A stretch of DNA of 5,365 nucleotides from Planctomycetota bacterium. GTDB taxonomy: Bacteria > Planctomycetota > Phycisphaerae > WQYP01. The notes beneath the pieces are model-generated. The model was not told the DNA's origin. It made no database searches and worked only from the letters and a program-made list of their open reading frames with translations. The first letter of the stretch is position 1, and the number at the start of each line of letters is the position of its first letter. The position numbers were made by a program, and so were the translations under genes. The DNA is taken from contig JAJZEY010000262.1 in NCBI GenBank assembly GCA_021805585.1, positions 1 through 5,365 on the forward strand. The letters are read 5' to 3'. Shown here piece after piece: positions 1 through 5,365 of this stretch.

Positions 1-2
1 AG

Positions 3-1457
3 CAGAACCTGCTGCTTAACAGCAACCCTGCGGCGTTTAACGTGGGGGTTCCGAATATCAGCATGGTCAAACTTAAAAGCTGCGGGTGTATACACAACCG
101 TTTAATGCTCACGGGTGCCAACTCTGATGAACAGACGCGCGCCTGGTTTCAGCAGCGCGTCACGGTGGGCGGCCCGTGGACGCTCAAGTTCAAATATCAC
201 CTGCTTAAGGCCGACCGGGGTGGATTTTTCGTTGCGGTGCAGAACAACCGCTTTACACAGCATATGCCGTTCCGGGGTCAGTCGGCCGCCGCCAAAGGCT
301 TTACCGATGACAGTGGCCGGGCACCACAGAATAGTTTTGGCCTGGGCATAGACAACAACGGCAAGTCGGTGCTGCAGGTGGCCTATTCGCGTGGCAAAAC
401 CTACGGGCTAAGACGAAAGAATATCGGCTCCACCGGCGCGGTGGACTTTTCCGCCGTGGCCGGCCCCATTGAGGTCGTGGTGCGTTATGACGGTGCCAAG
501 ACGATCCGCTTTGAGGCTAAGCGTGGTACCAGCCTGTTTAATGCCAGCTATACGCTTCCCCATCAGCTTTCACATATTCTTTCAAGTATGGATGGCTACA
601 TCGGCTTCACGGCATCCAATGGCAACAGTGCCGGCGTGCAGCAGATTGGCGATGTGCGGTTCTACGCCCAGCTTCTGGAGCCGATTGCCGCCCGCGGTTA
701 TGACGCGGATCTGGTGGTGAAAAATACCATCCCGGTGGTGGCCGGTTCCGCATTGGATCGCAAGTATTTCGGCCATACCTTTGATGGCGGCTCGGTCTTT
801 TATCAAGCGGGTTTGGCGGGTGCCCCAACTGGCAGCGGCCTGCCGGCGAATGGTCGCATCGCCAGCTTTGGCACGGTGTTTAAGCTTCAGCCATTTAGCG
901 CCAAAAATTCGGTGTTTCTCAAGGGCGGAGGTCCTAAGACCGGGCATCTTGCGTTGGCCACGCCCGCCCGGTTCACCTCCATGGCGATTTTGGCATCGTC
1001 TGCCTATGGCAATGGCATTGGCAAGGTAACCCTTCATCTCCGCGACCAGGATGGCAAATCGCTGACCGTCACCACAGATTACGCCGCGCCGGATTGGTAC
1101 AACATTCAATCCCGCGGCACCACGCCGGATGGCAATGGTTATGGTGCGGCGATTCGGGGCATTGGCAAGCTCATGGTGAGCAACAGCCACCTTTCCGTAA
1201 ATGCACACACCAGCGGCACCCCCGCCTGGTATGTAACGTACCTGAACATGGCCAACCTTGCCGGCCACGTGAACGGAGCATCCGCGGTGACACGGGGACT
1301 TAATCTGACGGGTGATACACTGGAATCGTTGACATTTAACGGACCGGCAAATAAAGGTGGCAACACCGCGATCTTTGCCATCAGCGGTGTAAAAGTTGGA
1401 GCCCCACAGCCCAAGATACAGCAGTTTGGAGGCCGATCAGAACTCGCCGGTCACTGA
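3..1457 (+). CDS. L-type lectin-domain protein, 5'-truncated by the window edge
   Basis: The frame is open from the first bases, so the true start lies upstream; the GTG at 42 has no visible ribosome binding site and is probably internal. At least 484 residues are present. Counting from that GTG, residues about 20-212 read like an L-type (legume-lectin-like) beta-sandwich: an LMLTGA strand, AWFQQRV, WTLKFKYHL, then ADRGGFFVAVQNN (compare the family's ADGxxFxIQN), NSFGLGID, IEVVVRYDG, and the closing DGYIGFTASNG...QQIGDVRFYAQ. Residues about 218-452 form a second beta-rich module (FYQAGLAG, SGLPANGRI, FKLQPFSAKNSVFL, HLALATPARFTSMAILASS, LESLTFNGPANKGGNTAIFAISG) that I recognise only as a recurrent module of secreted bacterial proteins. 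Such proteins are usually exported and bind carbohydrate, but the signal peptide would lie outside the window and no C-terminal sorting signal is visible. No enzymatic motif is seen. The lectin fold call is fairly sure; ligand and role are unknown. Confidence 0.85.
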   Translation, partial: QNLLLNSNPAAFNVGVPNISMVKLKSCGCIHNRLMLTGANSDEQTRAWFQQRVTVGGPWTLKFKYHLLKADRGGFFVAVQNNRFTQHMPFRGQSAAAKGFTDDSGRAPQNSFGLGIDNNGKSVLQVAYSRGKTYGLRRKNIGSTGAVDFSAVAGPIEVVVRYDGAKTIRFEAKRGTSLFNASYTLPHQLSHILSSMDGYIGFTASNGNSAGVQQIGDVRFYAQLLEPIAARGYDADLVVKNTIPVVAGSALDRKYFGHTFDGGSVFYQAGLAGAPTGSGLPANGRIASFGTVFKLQPFSAKNSVFLKGGGPKTGHLALATPARFTSMAILASSAYGNGIGKVTLHLRDQDGKSLTVTTDYAAPDWYNIQSRGTTPDGNGYGAAIRGIGKLMVSNSHLSVNAHTSGTPAWYVTYLNMANLAGHVNGASAVTRGLNLTGDTLESLTFNGPANKGGNTAIFAISGVKVGAPQPKIQQFGGRSELAGH

Positions 1458-1480
1458 GCTTGGGAACGGGCCTGAAATAA

Positions 1481-1498
1481 CCCTCCGATTAAGGGGGG
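1481..1498 (+). terminator. Weak candidate hairpin after the lectin-type gene
   Basis: CCCTCC and GGGGGG can pair, with one T-G wobble, around a GATTAA loop, 24 bases after the stop codon at 1455-1457. The location suits a terminator of the lectin-type gene, but no T-tract follows, so an intrinsic terminator is doubtful. Confidence 0.25.
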
Positions 1499-1643
1499 CC
1501 GGTGAGGTCCAGTAGTTCCATTGGAGCAGCACCGAATCAAAGCGGATTTTCATGTCGCGTTTGAACTCGCCTTTTCGGGAGGTTATTTCGGCCCGGTCCG
1601 TTATTGTGTTGAGCAGCCGCGACACCCGGGGTGCCGACGGTGC

Positions 1644-1660
1644 GGCTCGCCTTGCGAGCC
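1644..1660. repeat. Perfect 7-bp inverted repeat (hairpin)
   Basis: GGCTCGC and GCGAGCC are exact reverse complements around a CTT loop. No T-tract follows on either strand, so it is not a standard intrinsic terminator. It sits in the gene-poor interval and could be a decayed repeat element, a regulatory structure or chance. Confidence 0.5.
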
Positions 1661-1774
1661 AAATCGCTTGATTGCCAAATTCAGCCTTGTGGTTGCCGGC
1701 GAAACCTGCCCGATTATTTCCCTTACACGAGCTGATGAAGCCGAAATCATGAACCCCTGCGCGGTCAATCGGAT

Positions 1775-2203
1775 TTAATACGGCAAAATGGCCCGGCCCG
1801 GATACTCCCAATTGGAAAGCGGCAGCCTCAATGATGATGACCCTAATTTTGGGGTGAAAGCCTGGGATGCATTCTTTGCTTTGGCACGTGCATTTCTGCA
1901 GACCACAGCCCGGCAATGGCTGTCACCGGACGTCACCGGACGGGAAATCCGGAACGTGCCTTCCTCCAGCCGCTTGTACCAGACGGCCAGACAGTCACGA
2001 TCCCAGTACAGAATTTTAAGGCGACCCTTCCGCGGGCTCGTAGACAAAAACAGGTCCCCCGATAACGGGTCCTGCCCCAGAGACTCGCGCACCCGTTGGG
2101 CCAGAGTGTCAAAACCACAACGCATATCCGTCGGCGTCAGGCCTATAAAGACCCGTACAGACATCTGGCCATCCATGGCCCGCAGATTCGGCAGTGTAAT
2201 CAT
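1775..2203 (-). pseudogene. tnpB: IS66 family accessory protein TnpB, C-terminus degraded
   Basis: The ATG at 2203-2201 overlaps the tnpA stop codon as ATGA and has a strong GGAGG site (2215-2211) seven bases upstream, so tnpB is translationally coupled to tnpA. Residues 1-91 carry the IS66 Orf2/TnpB signature: VRVFIGLTPTDMRCGFD (16-32), DPLSGDLFL (45-53), RLKILYWDRD (61-70) and WYKRLEEGTFRI (75-86). After about residue 91 (position 1931) family similarity stops and the frame runs on to 1775 through unrelated sequence, giving 142 residues instead of the usual 115-120. A 10-bp tandem duplication lies at the break. TnpB is required with TnpA and TnpC for IS66 transposition, and its exact biochemical role is not settled. 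I infer that this copy is non-functional. Confidence 0.85.
1922..1941. repeat. 10-bp tandem duplication inside tnpB
   Basis: GTCACCGGAC occurs twice in direct succession, exactly where similarity of the tnpB product to its family ends. Ten bases shift the frame. With one copy, the frame would end at a TAG at 1843-1845 and give a product of 116 residues, near the usual TnpB length. However, that tail still lacks the LLxGID-like ending typical of the family, so the duplication may not be the only lesion. Confidence 0.7.
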
Positions 2204-2484
2204 GATAACGCCTCCATGGCACCAAGCGTCGCCACCAGCAGGTCGGTCCGGGCCGCCACGCGGGCACGCACGCGGACGGGTACCAGAACCAGCCCCGGGT
2301 CGCGTGGGCATCGCGCTTCCCTGCGCCAGCGACGGAACGTCTTGGGCTTAATGCCTTCCTGTCGAGAGAATACGACGGCACTCAGGCCGCTTTCAGCATG
2401 CCGGGCCAGCGACGACGCGCGGAACTCGCGGCTGTGCCACCCCGACGCGTTGGGCTTTACATTTGCTTCCAATGTCATCATCAT
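2200..2484 (-). CDS. tnpA: IS66 family accessory protein TnpA (Orf1)
   Basis: The product has 94 residues, in the normal range for this small IS66 protein. Residues about 19-56 (REFRASSLARHAESGLS, then FSRQEGIKPKTFRRWRRE) form the helix-turn-helix-like region typical of IS66 Orf1, with the SGLS...FxRQxGIxxxTFxxW pattern clearly visible. A basic, valine-rich segment (LVLVPVRVRARVAAR, 65-79) follows. Three ATG codons in a row (2484, 2481, 2478) leave the exact start open; only a weak AAGAAG lies upstream. The gene ends in an ATGA overlap with tnpB. It appears uninterrupted, but tnpC is absent, so it is a relic gene. A perfect inverted repeat lies 18 bases upstream of the first ATG and may be part of its control region. 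Confidence 0.85.
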   Translation of the reverse strand: MMMTLEANVKPNASGWHSREFRASSLARHAESGLSAVVFSRQEGIKPKTFRRWRREARCPRDPGLVLVPVRVRARVAARTDLLVATLGAMEALS

Positions 2485-2501
2485 GCTTCTTATGCTTGCG
2501 A

Positions 2502-2525
2502 CGACAATTGATTCTCAAATTGTCG
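2502..2525. repeat. Perfect 8-bp inverted repeat upstream of tnpA
   Basis: CGACAATT and AATTGTCG are exact reverse complements separated by 8 bases (GATTCTCA). The dyad lies 18-41 bases upstream of the first tnpA ATG on the minus strand, where a promoter or operator would be expected. No T-tract supports a terminator. An operator-like site is possible but not shown. Confidence 0.5.
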
Positions 2526-2624
2526 GGCTTCCGAGAAGACGCAGTTCGTCACACGGACACAAATAAAACAGCCACAATGTCCGCGCCAAATACCATTTGC
2601 AGGCGCGCGGGAGCACCAGCCACC

Positions 2625-2643
2625 TTCCCGATACAAGCGGGAA
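2625..2643. repeat. Inverted repeat between tnpA and the regulator gene
   Basis: TTCCCG and CGGGAA pair perfectly around a 7-base loop. It lies 35 bases downstream of the regulator's stop codon in that gene's transcription direction. There is no following T-tract, so it is at best a weak or factor-assisted terminator. It may equally be part of the IS end. Confidence 0.35.
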
Positions 2644-2658
2644 CACCCGATGGTGCAT

Positions 2659-2675
2659 GATGCGCCGGCGGCATC
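2659..2675 (-). terminator. Short hairpin immediately after the regulator gene (weak)
   Basis: GATGC and GCATC pair around a 7-base GC-rich loop, starting two bases after the regulator's TAA. The stem is only 5 bp and no T-run follows. It could be transcript-end structure or belong to the terminal repeat of the IS remnant. Confidence 0.2.
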
Positions 2676-2677
2676 GT

Positions 2678-4072
2678 TTACCGCAGGCCGTAGCGGGCCA
2701 TTTTGCGATAGAGCGTTCGCACGCTGATATTCAGCTTCGACGCGGCTTGCGGCCGGTCGCCGTTGCACTGCCCTAGCGCCTTTTCAATGGCCCCACGTTC
2801 AGCAAGGTCCAGCGTGACATCGGGGCTTATCTGCCCGGCACCGGGGTTGCGGATATAGTCCGGCAGATCCGCCATTGAAATAACTGGTTTCTGTTGAAGC
2901 ACCAGCAAGCTTTCCAGCACGTTGCGTAATTCGCGCACATTTCCCGGCCAGGCGTAGTGCCGCATCGCCTGAATAAACGAAGGTTCAATTTCGGGAACAG
3001 GAATGGCATTTTCCGCACACAGGCGCTCCACCAGCGTAGCGGCAAGCAGGGGAATATCTTCCACGCGCTGGCGCAGAGGCGGCAGATGAATGCGCACCAC
3101 ATTCAGCCGGTAAAACAGGTCCGCGCGGAAGCGCTTTTCCTCCACGGCTTTGTTCAGGTCGCTGTTGGTGGCGGCCAGCACACGGACATCCGTGCTTTTT
3201 TCGCGTGTGGACCCTACCGGCATGAACATGCCTGTTTCCAGGGCGCGGAGAAGTTTTGCCTGCACCGGCAATTCCAGTTCGCCGACTTCGTCAATAAAAA
3301 GGGTGCCGCCGCTGGCGGCTTCAAAATAGCCGGCGGTGCGGGCATTGGCACCGGTAAACGCACCGCGTTCATGGCCGAAGAGTTCGCTTTCCATCAAATT
3401 CGATGGCACGGCAGCGCAATTAATGGCGATGAATGGCCGGGCTTTTCGCGGGCTTAGTTCATGAATAGCGCGCACGACAAGTTCCTTGCCGGTACCGCTT
3501 TCCCCGTCCACCAGCACGGTGCTTTTGAATGCCGCGACACGGCGAATCGTGCGGGCTATTTCCACCATTGCCTGCGACCGACCAATGAGCTTTTCAATAT
3601 CCACCTGATCGTCACCCTGGGCACCAAGCTCGGACATATCCCGGCGGGTGCGGGCATGTTCCAGCGCCCGTTCCACAACATCCAGCAGGTCGGGTGGCGC
3701 AAAGGGTTTGGTTAAATAATCGTACGCGCCAAGTTTCATGGCCTGAACCGCACTCGGGACGGTCGCATTGCCTGTAATGATGACTACCTCCAGCAGCGGG
3801 CAGGCGCGGCGGGCCAGCTCCAGTAATGCCAGTCCATCCATGCCGGGCATCCACAGGTCCGACACCAGCAACTGCACTTGCGGCCCCAGCATTCGCAGTG
3901 CGTCGGCACCGGTTGTAGCCTTAAGAGTGGTGTAGCCGGCCTGTTCCAGTACCATCGCCAAGGCGGAAAGCACGCTGACATCATCTTCAGCCAGAAGAAC
4001 AGTGGGGCGCTTGCGGACAATGGGTGTGGTCATTAACGGCGTTCTTTCTTCTTGCACCGGCGGCGGTTTCAT
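2678..4072 (-). CDS. Sigma-54-dependent response regulator, NtrC family
   Basis: This is a complete three-domain activator of 464 residues, the usual NtrC-family length. The receiver domain (about 23-138) has the acidic cluster E29-D30-D31, phospho-acceptor D72 in [11 protein letters not shown]100 and K122 in YLTKPF. The AAA+ domain (about 160-390) has Walker A GESGTGKE (190-197), the sigma-54-contacting GAFTGA loop (237-242), Walker B TLFIDE (257-262), AATN (300-303), the FRADLFYRL arginine-finger segment (315-323) and WPGNVREL (375-382). A Fis-type helix-turn-helix ends the protein (about 428-463, [26 protein letters not shown] region). All catalytic residues are present, so it should drive sigma-54 open-complex formation when phosphorylated. 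The longest start is given; an ATG at 4033 (residue 14), preceded by a weak AAGAAAG, is at least as likely because it leaves a normal short lead-in to the receiver. No kinase gene lies beside it in the window. The target is unknown; the divergent pilin-like gene is a candidate. Confidence 0.95.
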   Translation of the reverse strand: MKPPPVQEERTPLMTTPIVRKRPTVLLAEDDVSVLSALAMVLEQAGYTTLKATTGADALRMLGPQVQLLVSDLWMPGMDGLALLELARRACPLLEVVIITGNATVPSAVQAMKLGAYDYLTKPFAPPDLLDVVERALEHARTRRDMSELGAQGDDQVDIEKLIGRSQAMVEIARTIRRVAAFKSTVLVDGESGTGKELVVRAIHELSPRKARPFIAINCAAVPSNLMESELFGHERGAFTGANARTAGYFEAASGGTLFIDEVGELELPVQAKLLRALETGMFMPVGSTREKSTDVRVLAATNSDLNKAVEEKRFRADLFYRLNVVRIHLPPLRQRVEDIPLLAATLVERLCAENAIPVPEIEPSFIQAMRHYAWPGNVRELRNVLESLLVLQQKPVISMADLPDYIRNPGAGQISPDVTLDLAERGAIEKALGQCNGDRPQAASKLNISVRTLYRKMARYGLR

Positions 4073-4295
4073 TTCAGACAGTCACCGTCCGGCTTTTCTT
4101 CTGTAGTGAATCCTACCATATTCAATCGCGAATGTTATGGGGCGGGTCAGGCAACGAGCAGGCGTTTTACCGTATCATGGCCTTCGGATACGACACTGGA
4201 TGGCAAATTCTTTAATTTAAATCCGCAGATTATGTAACTTGGTTGGAAGGACAGCGTTTTGATTCTAGCAAGTTAAACTGATGGAGATCGGTGTT
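4073..4295. promoter_or_regulatory. Divergent intergenic control region
   Basis: These 223 bases must carry the promoters of both the regulator (-) and the pilin-like gene (+). I see no convincing -35/-10 pair. An imperfect dyad at 4116-4140 has CCATA and TATGG as outer arms and TTC/GAA inside, and could be an operator. TGGCA at 4201-4205 matches the -24 half of a sigma-54 promoter, but the -12 GC expected at 4213-4214 is TA, so the match is incomplete. An AT-rich stretch follows (4207-4222). Individual sites are speculative; the region's role follows from gene layout. Confidence 0.45.
4283..4286 (+). promoter_or_regulatory. Ribosome binding site that decides the pilin-like start
   Basis: GGAG lies nine bases before the ATG at 4296 and just inside an earlier in-frame ATG at 4281. 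The earlier ATG has no such site. Together with the short, basic prepilin leader that results, this favours 4296 as the true start. Confidence 0.65.
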
Positions 4296-4991
4296 ATGAA
4301 ATGTCGCAATCGCGGATTTACCCTTATCGAGCTTCTTGTGGTTATCAGCATTATCGCGCTTTTAATTGGATTGCTGCTGCCCGCGCTAAATGGGGCGAAG
4401 CAAGCCGCCGAGAAGACGGCCTGCGCTGCACAGCTTCACGGGATTGGCCAGGGCTTTCAGGCCTATCTGCAAGGGGACAGCAACAATGTGTTCCCGGTCT
4501 GTCCGGAGGTGCCCACGGTGAATTCCTTTGTAACCGTGCGGGACGGCCCAACGATCAACAATCCACCGACGATTCAGGAAGTGATTGGCGGCGTGATGCC
4601 GCCGCCGACAATTCCGACTCCGAATTATATTCCTCCGTTAAATGATCGAAAAACCGGCGCAAACTGGGATTGTCCCGCCGATATCGACGGCTTTACCGAC
4701 GTGTATACCGGGAAATCCTACCCATCGTATTTTGCGGCCCAGGGAACAAGCTATCAATACAACATGAGTCTTGCCGGCCAGCGGCTGGAAAACTGGCAGA
4801 TCGGTCCGGTGACCAATCCGCTGATGATGTACCCGCTTCTTCAGGCCCAGGGGACATGGGTTCTGGCGGATATGTCCACGTTCCACGGCCCGCGGGGCGG
4901 GACGAGTTCGGCGAACATTCTTTTTGCCGACTGGCATGTGGGCACGGTTCTGGATATTTCCCAGAACGCGGGCAAACCGATCTGGCACTGA
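4296..4991 (+). CDS. Prepilin-type N-terminal cleavage/methylation domain protein (type II pseudopilin-like)
   Basis: The protein has 231 residues from the ATG at 4296; an upstream in-frame ATG at 4281 would add five residues. The leader MKCRNRG is basic and ends at G7, followed by F8 TLIELLVV, the type III signal peptide cut by prepilin peptidase, with the conserved glutamate at mature position 5 (E12). Residues 8-31 form the hydrophobic N-terminal helix that anchors pseudopilins in the inner membrane. The soluble part has a proline-rich stretch (about 85-116), WDCPAD (124-129), SYQYNMSLAG (152-161) and a C-terminal FHGPRGG...SSANILFADWHVGTV (196-218). This resembles the H-X9-DG ending of the planctomycete/verrucomicrobial prepilin-like group, but with H-X14-DW. 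These proteins occur in large paralogous sets; most have no known role beyond a presumed link to type II secretion or pilus-like assemblies. It is probably cotranscribed with the gene at 5018. Confidence 0.9.
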   Translation: MKCRNRGFTLIELLVVISIIALLIGLLLPALNGAKQAAEKTACAAQLHGIGQGFQAYLQGDSNNVFPVCPEVPTVNSFVTVRDGPTINNPPTIQEVIGGVMPPPTIPTPNYIPPLNDRKTGANWDCPADIDGFTDVYTGKSYPSYFAAQGTSYQYNMSLAGQRLENWQIGPVTNPLMMYPLLQAQGTWVLADMSTFHGPRGGTSSANILFADWHVGTVLDISQNAGKPIWH

Positions 4992-5017
4992 GTCCGATTT
5001 TTTATTGGAGAACCGTC

Positions 5018-5365
5018 ATGACCACCACATCCTCCATGCGTAGCCGGCTTAGCGGCATCTGGCGTGAACGCCGATCATCCGTGATTCTTGCCGCGCTGCT
5101 GCTGGCCATTATTATTGTTTATGGATACATGTTCATGCATTCGCGGGCGAACTCCGTCCGCGCGAACGCCATGTCGGGGCAAATTACAAAAATTCTGCTC
5201 TCACAGAAGGGCCAAATCCCGCAATTCCCGATGTTTGGCGGACCGGGCCGGCATTTTGACTGGAAAAAAATGCACGCCATGACGCCCGCCCAGCGCCATG
5301 CCTTTTTCATGAAACGCCGCGTTAAAATGGAGGCCTTATTTCTGGCGTTTGCCCATGCCACACCG
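5018..5365 (+). CDS. Single-pass membrane protein of unknown function, 3'-truncated by the window edge
   Basis: An ATG at 5018, preceded by GGAG (5007-5010) seven bases upstream, opens a frame of 116 codons that reaches the window end without a stop. A basic N-terminal segment (MTTTSSMRSRLSGIWRERRS, 1-20) is followed by a clear transmembrane helix (about 22-40, VILAALLLAIIIVYGYMFM). The positive charges before the helix suggest an N-in orientation with the rest of the protein outside the cytoplasm. The visible outer part is rich in Met, Phe, His and basic residues (FGGPGRHFDWKKMHAM, then TPAQRHAFFMKRRVKMEALF). I recognise no family. It starts 26 bases after the pseudopilin stop with no terminator between, so the two are probably one operon. 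A role near the pilus or secretion machinery is only a guess from position. Confidence 0.8.
   Translation, partial: MTTTSSMRSRLSGIWRERRSSVILAALLLAIIIVYGYMFMHSRANSVRANAMSGQITKILLSQKGQIPQFPMFGGPGRHFDWKKMHAMTPAQRHAFFMKRRVKMEALFLAFAHATP

Larger units (their letters stand above)
1458..1930. other. Gene-poor interval of unknown origin
   Basis: These roughly 470 bases separate the lectin-type gene from the recognisable IS66 sequence. Short open frames exist on both strands, the longest being a 159-codon minus-strand frame (1437-1916), but I recognise no domain in any of them. That frame also overlaps the end of the lectin gene and begins inside the damaged tnpB region. None has a convincing ribosome binding site. 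The interval contains a weak GC-rich hairpin just after the lectin gene and a perfect 7-bp hairpin at 1644-1660. It does not look like the missing IS66 transposase (tnpC). It may be host sequence brought next to the IS remnant by deletion or a decayed gene. Confidence 0.5.
1931..2681 (-). mobile_element. IS66-family insertion sequence remnant (tnpA, partial tnpB)
   Basis: Two accessory genes of the IS66 family lie in their normal order on the minus strand, tnpA then tnpB, joined by an ATGA overlap. The third gene, tnpC, which encodes the DDE transposase of about 500 residues, is missing; recognisable IS sequence stops near 1931. The element therefore cannot transpose by itself. The outer end on the tnpA side is uncertain. 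A GTAAACG sequence on the minus strand (2681 to 2675) resembles the GTAAGCG-like termini I recall for this family, and I use it as a provisional boundary. No matching opposite end or 8-bp target duplication was found, as expected if the tnpC side was deleted. Confidence 0.8.

Noticed and set aside
582..1268. 228-codon minus-strand open frame inside the lectin-type gene
   Set aside because: It is fully antisense to a well-supported coding region, has no family features and is explained by the GC-rich codon use of the real gene.
1788..2351. 187-codon plus-strand open frame
   Set aside because: It lies opposite tnpB and tnpA, whose IS66 motifs are clear on the minus strand, and its own product shows no recognisable domain.
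2957..3457. 166-codon plus-strand open frame
   Set aside because: It is antisense to the AAA+ domain of the response regulator and has no independent support.
4201..4215. Sigma-54 promoter for the pilin-like gene
   Set aside because: The TGGCA -24 half is present, but the -12 GC at the required spacing is TA, so I do not call a promoter.
4281..4295. ATG at 4281 as start of the pilin-like gene
   Set aside because: It has no upstream Shine-Dalgarno sequence, while the ATG at 4296 has GGAG at good spacing and gives a normal 7-residue prepilin leader.
1..5365. CRISPR array, tRNA, rRNA, toxin-antitoxin pair or phage genes
   Set aside because: No regularly spaced repeats, tRNA- or rRNA-like segments, or paired small toxin-antitoxin genes were visible on reading through the window. 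The only mobile DNA is the IS66 remnant.

Overview
The window looks like a chromosomal fragment from a moderately GC-rich Gram-negative bacterium, most likely a planctomycete of the Phycisphaerae type. The main clue is the prepilin-like protein at 4296-4991. Its FTLIELLVV(I)SIIALLIGLLLPAL-type N-terminus, CPAD motif and C-terminal ILFADWHV motif belong to a protein group that is greatly expanded in Planctomycetota and their relatives. The lectin-type surface protein and the IS66 remnant fit but do not prove this. The assignment is an inference from protein style, not from a marker gene.

Layout. Positions 3-1457 (+) hold the 3' part of a large extracellular-type protein: an L-type (legume-lectin-like) beta-sandwich followed by a second beta-rich module. 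Positions 1458-1930 hold no gene I can support. About 1931-2681 (-) is the remnant of an IS66-family insertion sequence: tnpA (2200-2484) looks intact, tnpB (from 2203) is damaged at its C-terminus, and the tnpC transposase is absent. Positions 2678-4072 (-) encode a complete NtrC-type, sigma-54-dependent response regulator. A divergent intergenic region (4073-4295) separates it from the pseudopilin gene (4296-4991, +). That gene is followed after 26 bp by the start of a single-pass membrane protein gene (5018 to the window end, +), which is open at the edge.

How the parts may work together. The regulator and the pilin-like gene are divergent neighbours, which resembles the PilR/pilA arrangement, but no clear -24/-12 promoter is visible, so the link is only a hypothesis. 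No partner histidine kinase is in the window; on the downstream side of the regulator the IS remnant begins almost at its stop codon. The pseudopilin and the following membrane protein probably form one operon, as both have good Shine-Dalgarno sites. The lectin-type protein is separated from the rest by the IS scar and is probably unrelated functionally.

I did not find a convincing new biological system. The points most worth checking are the unexplained 1458-1930 segment, the way the IS remnant joins the regulator's stop codon, the orphan regulator next to a pilin-like gene, and the two-module lectin protein.
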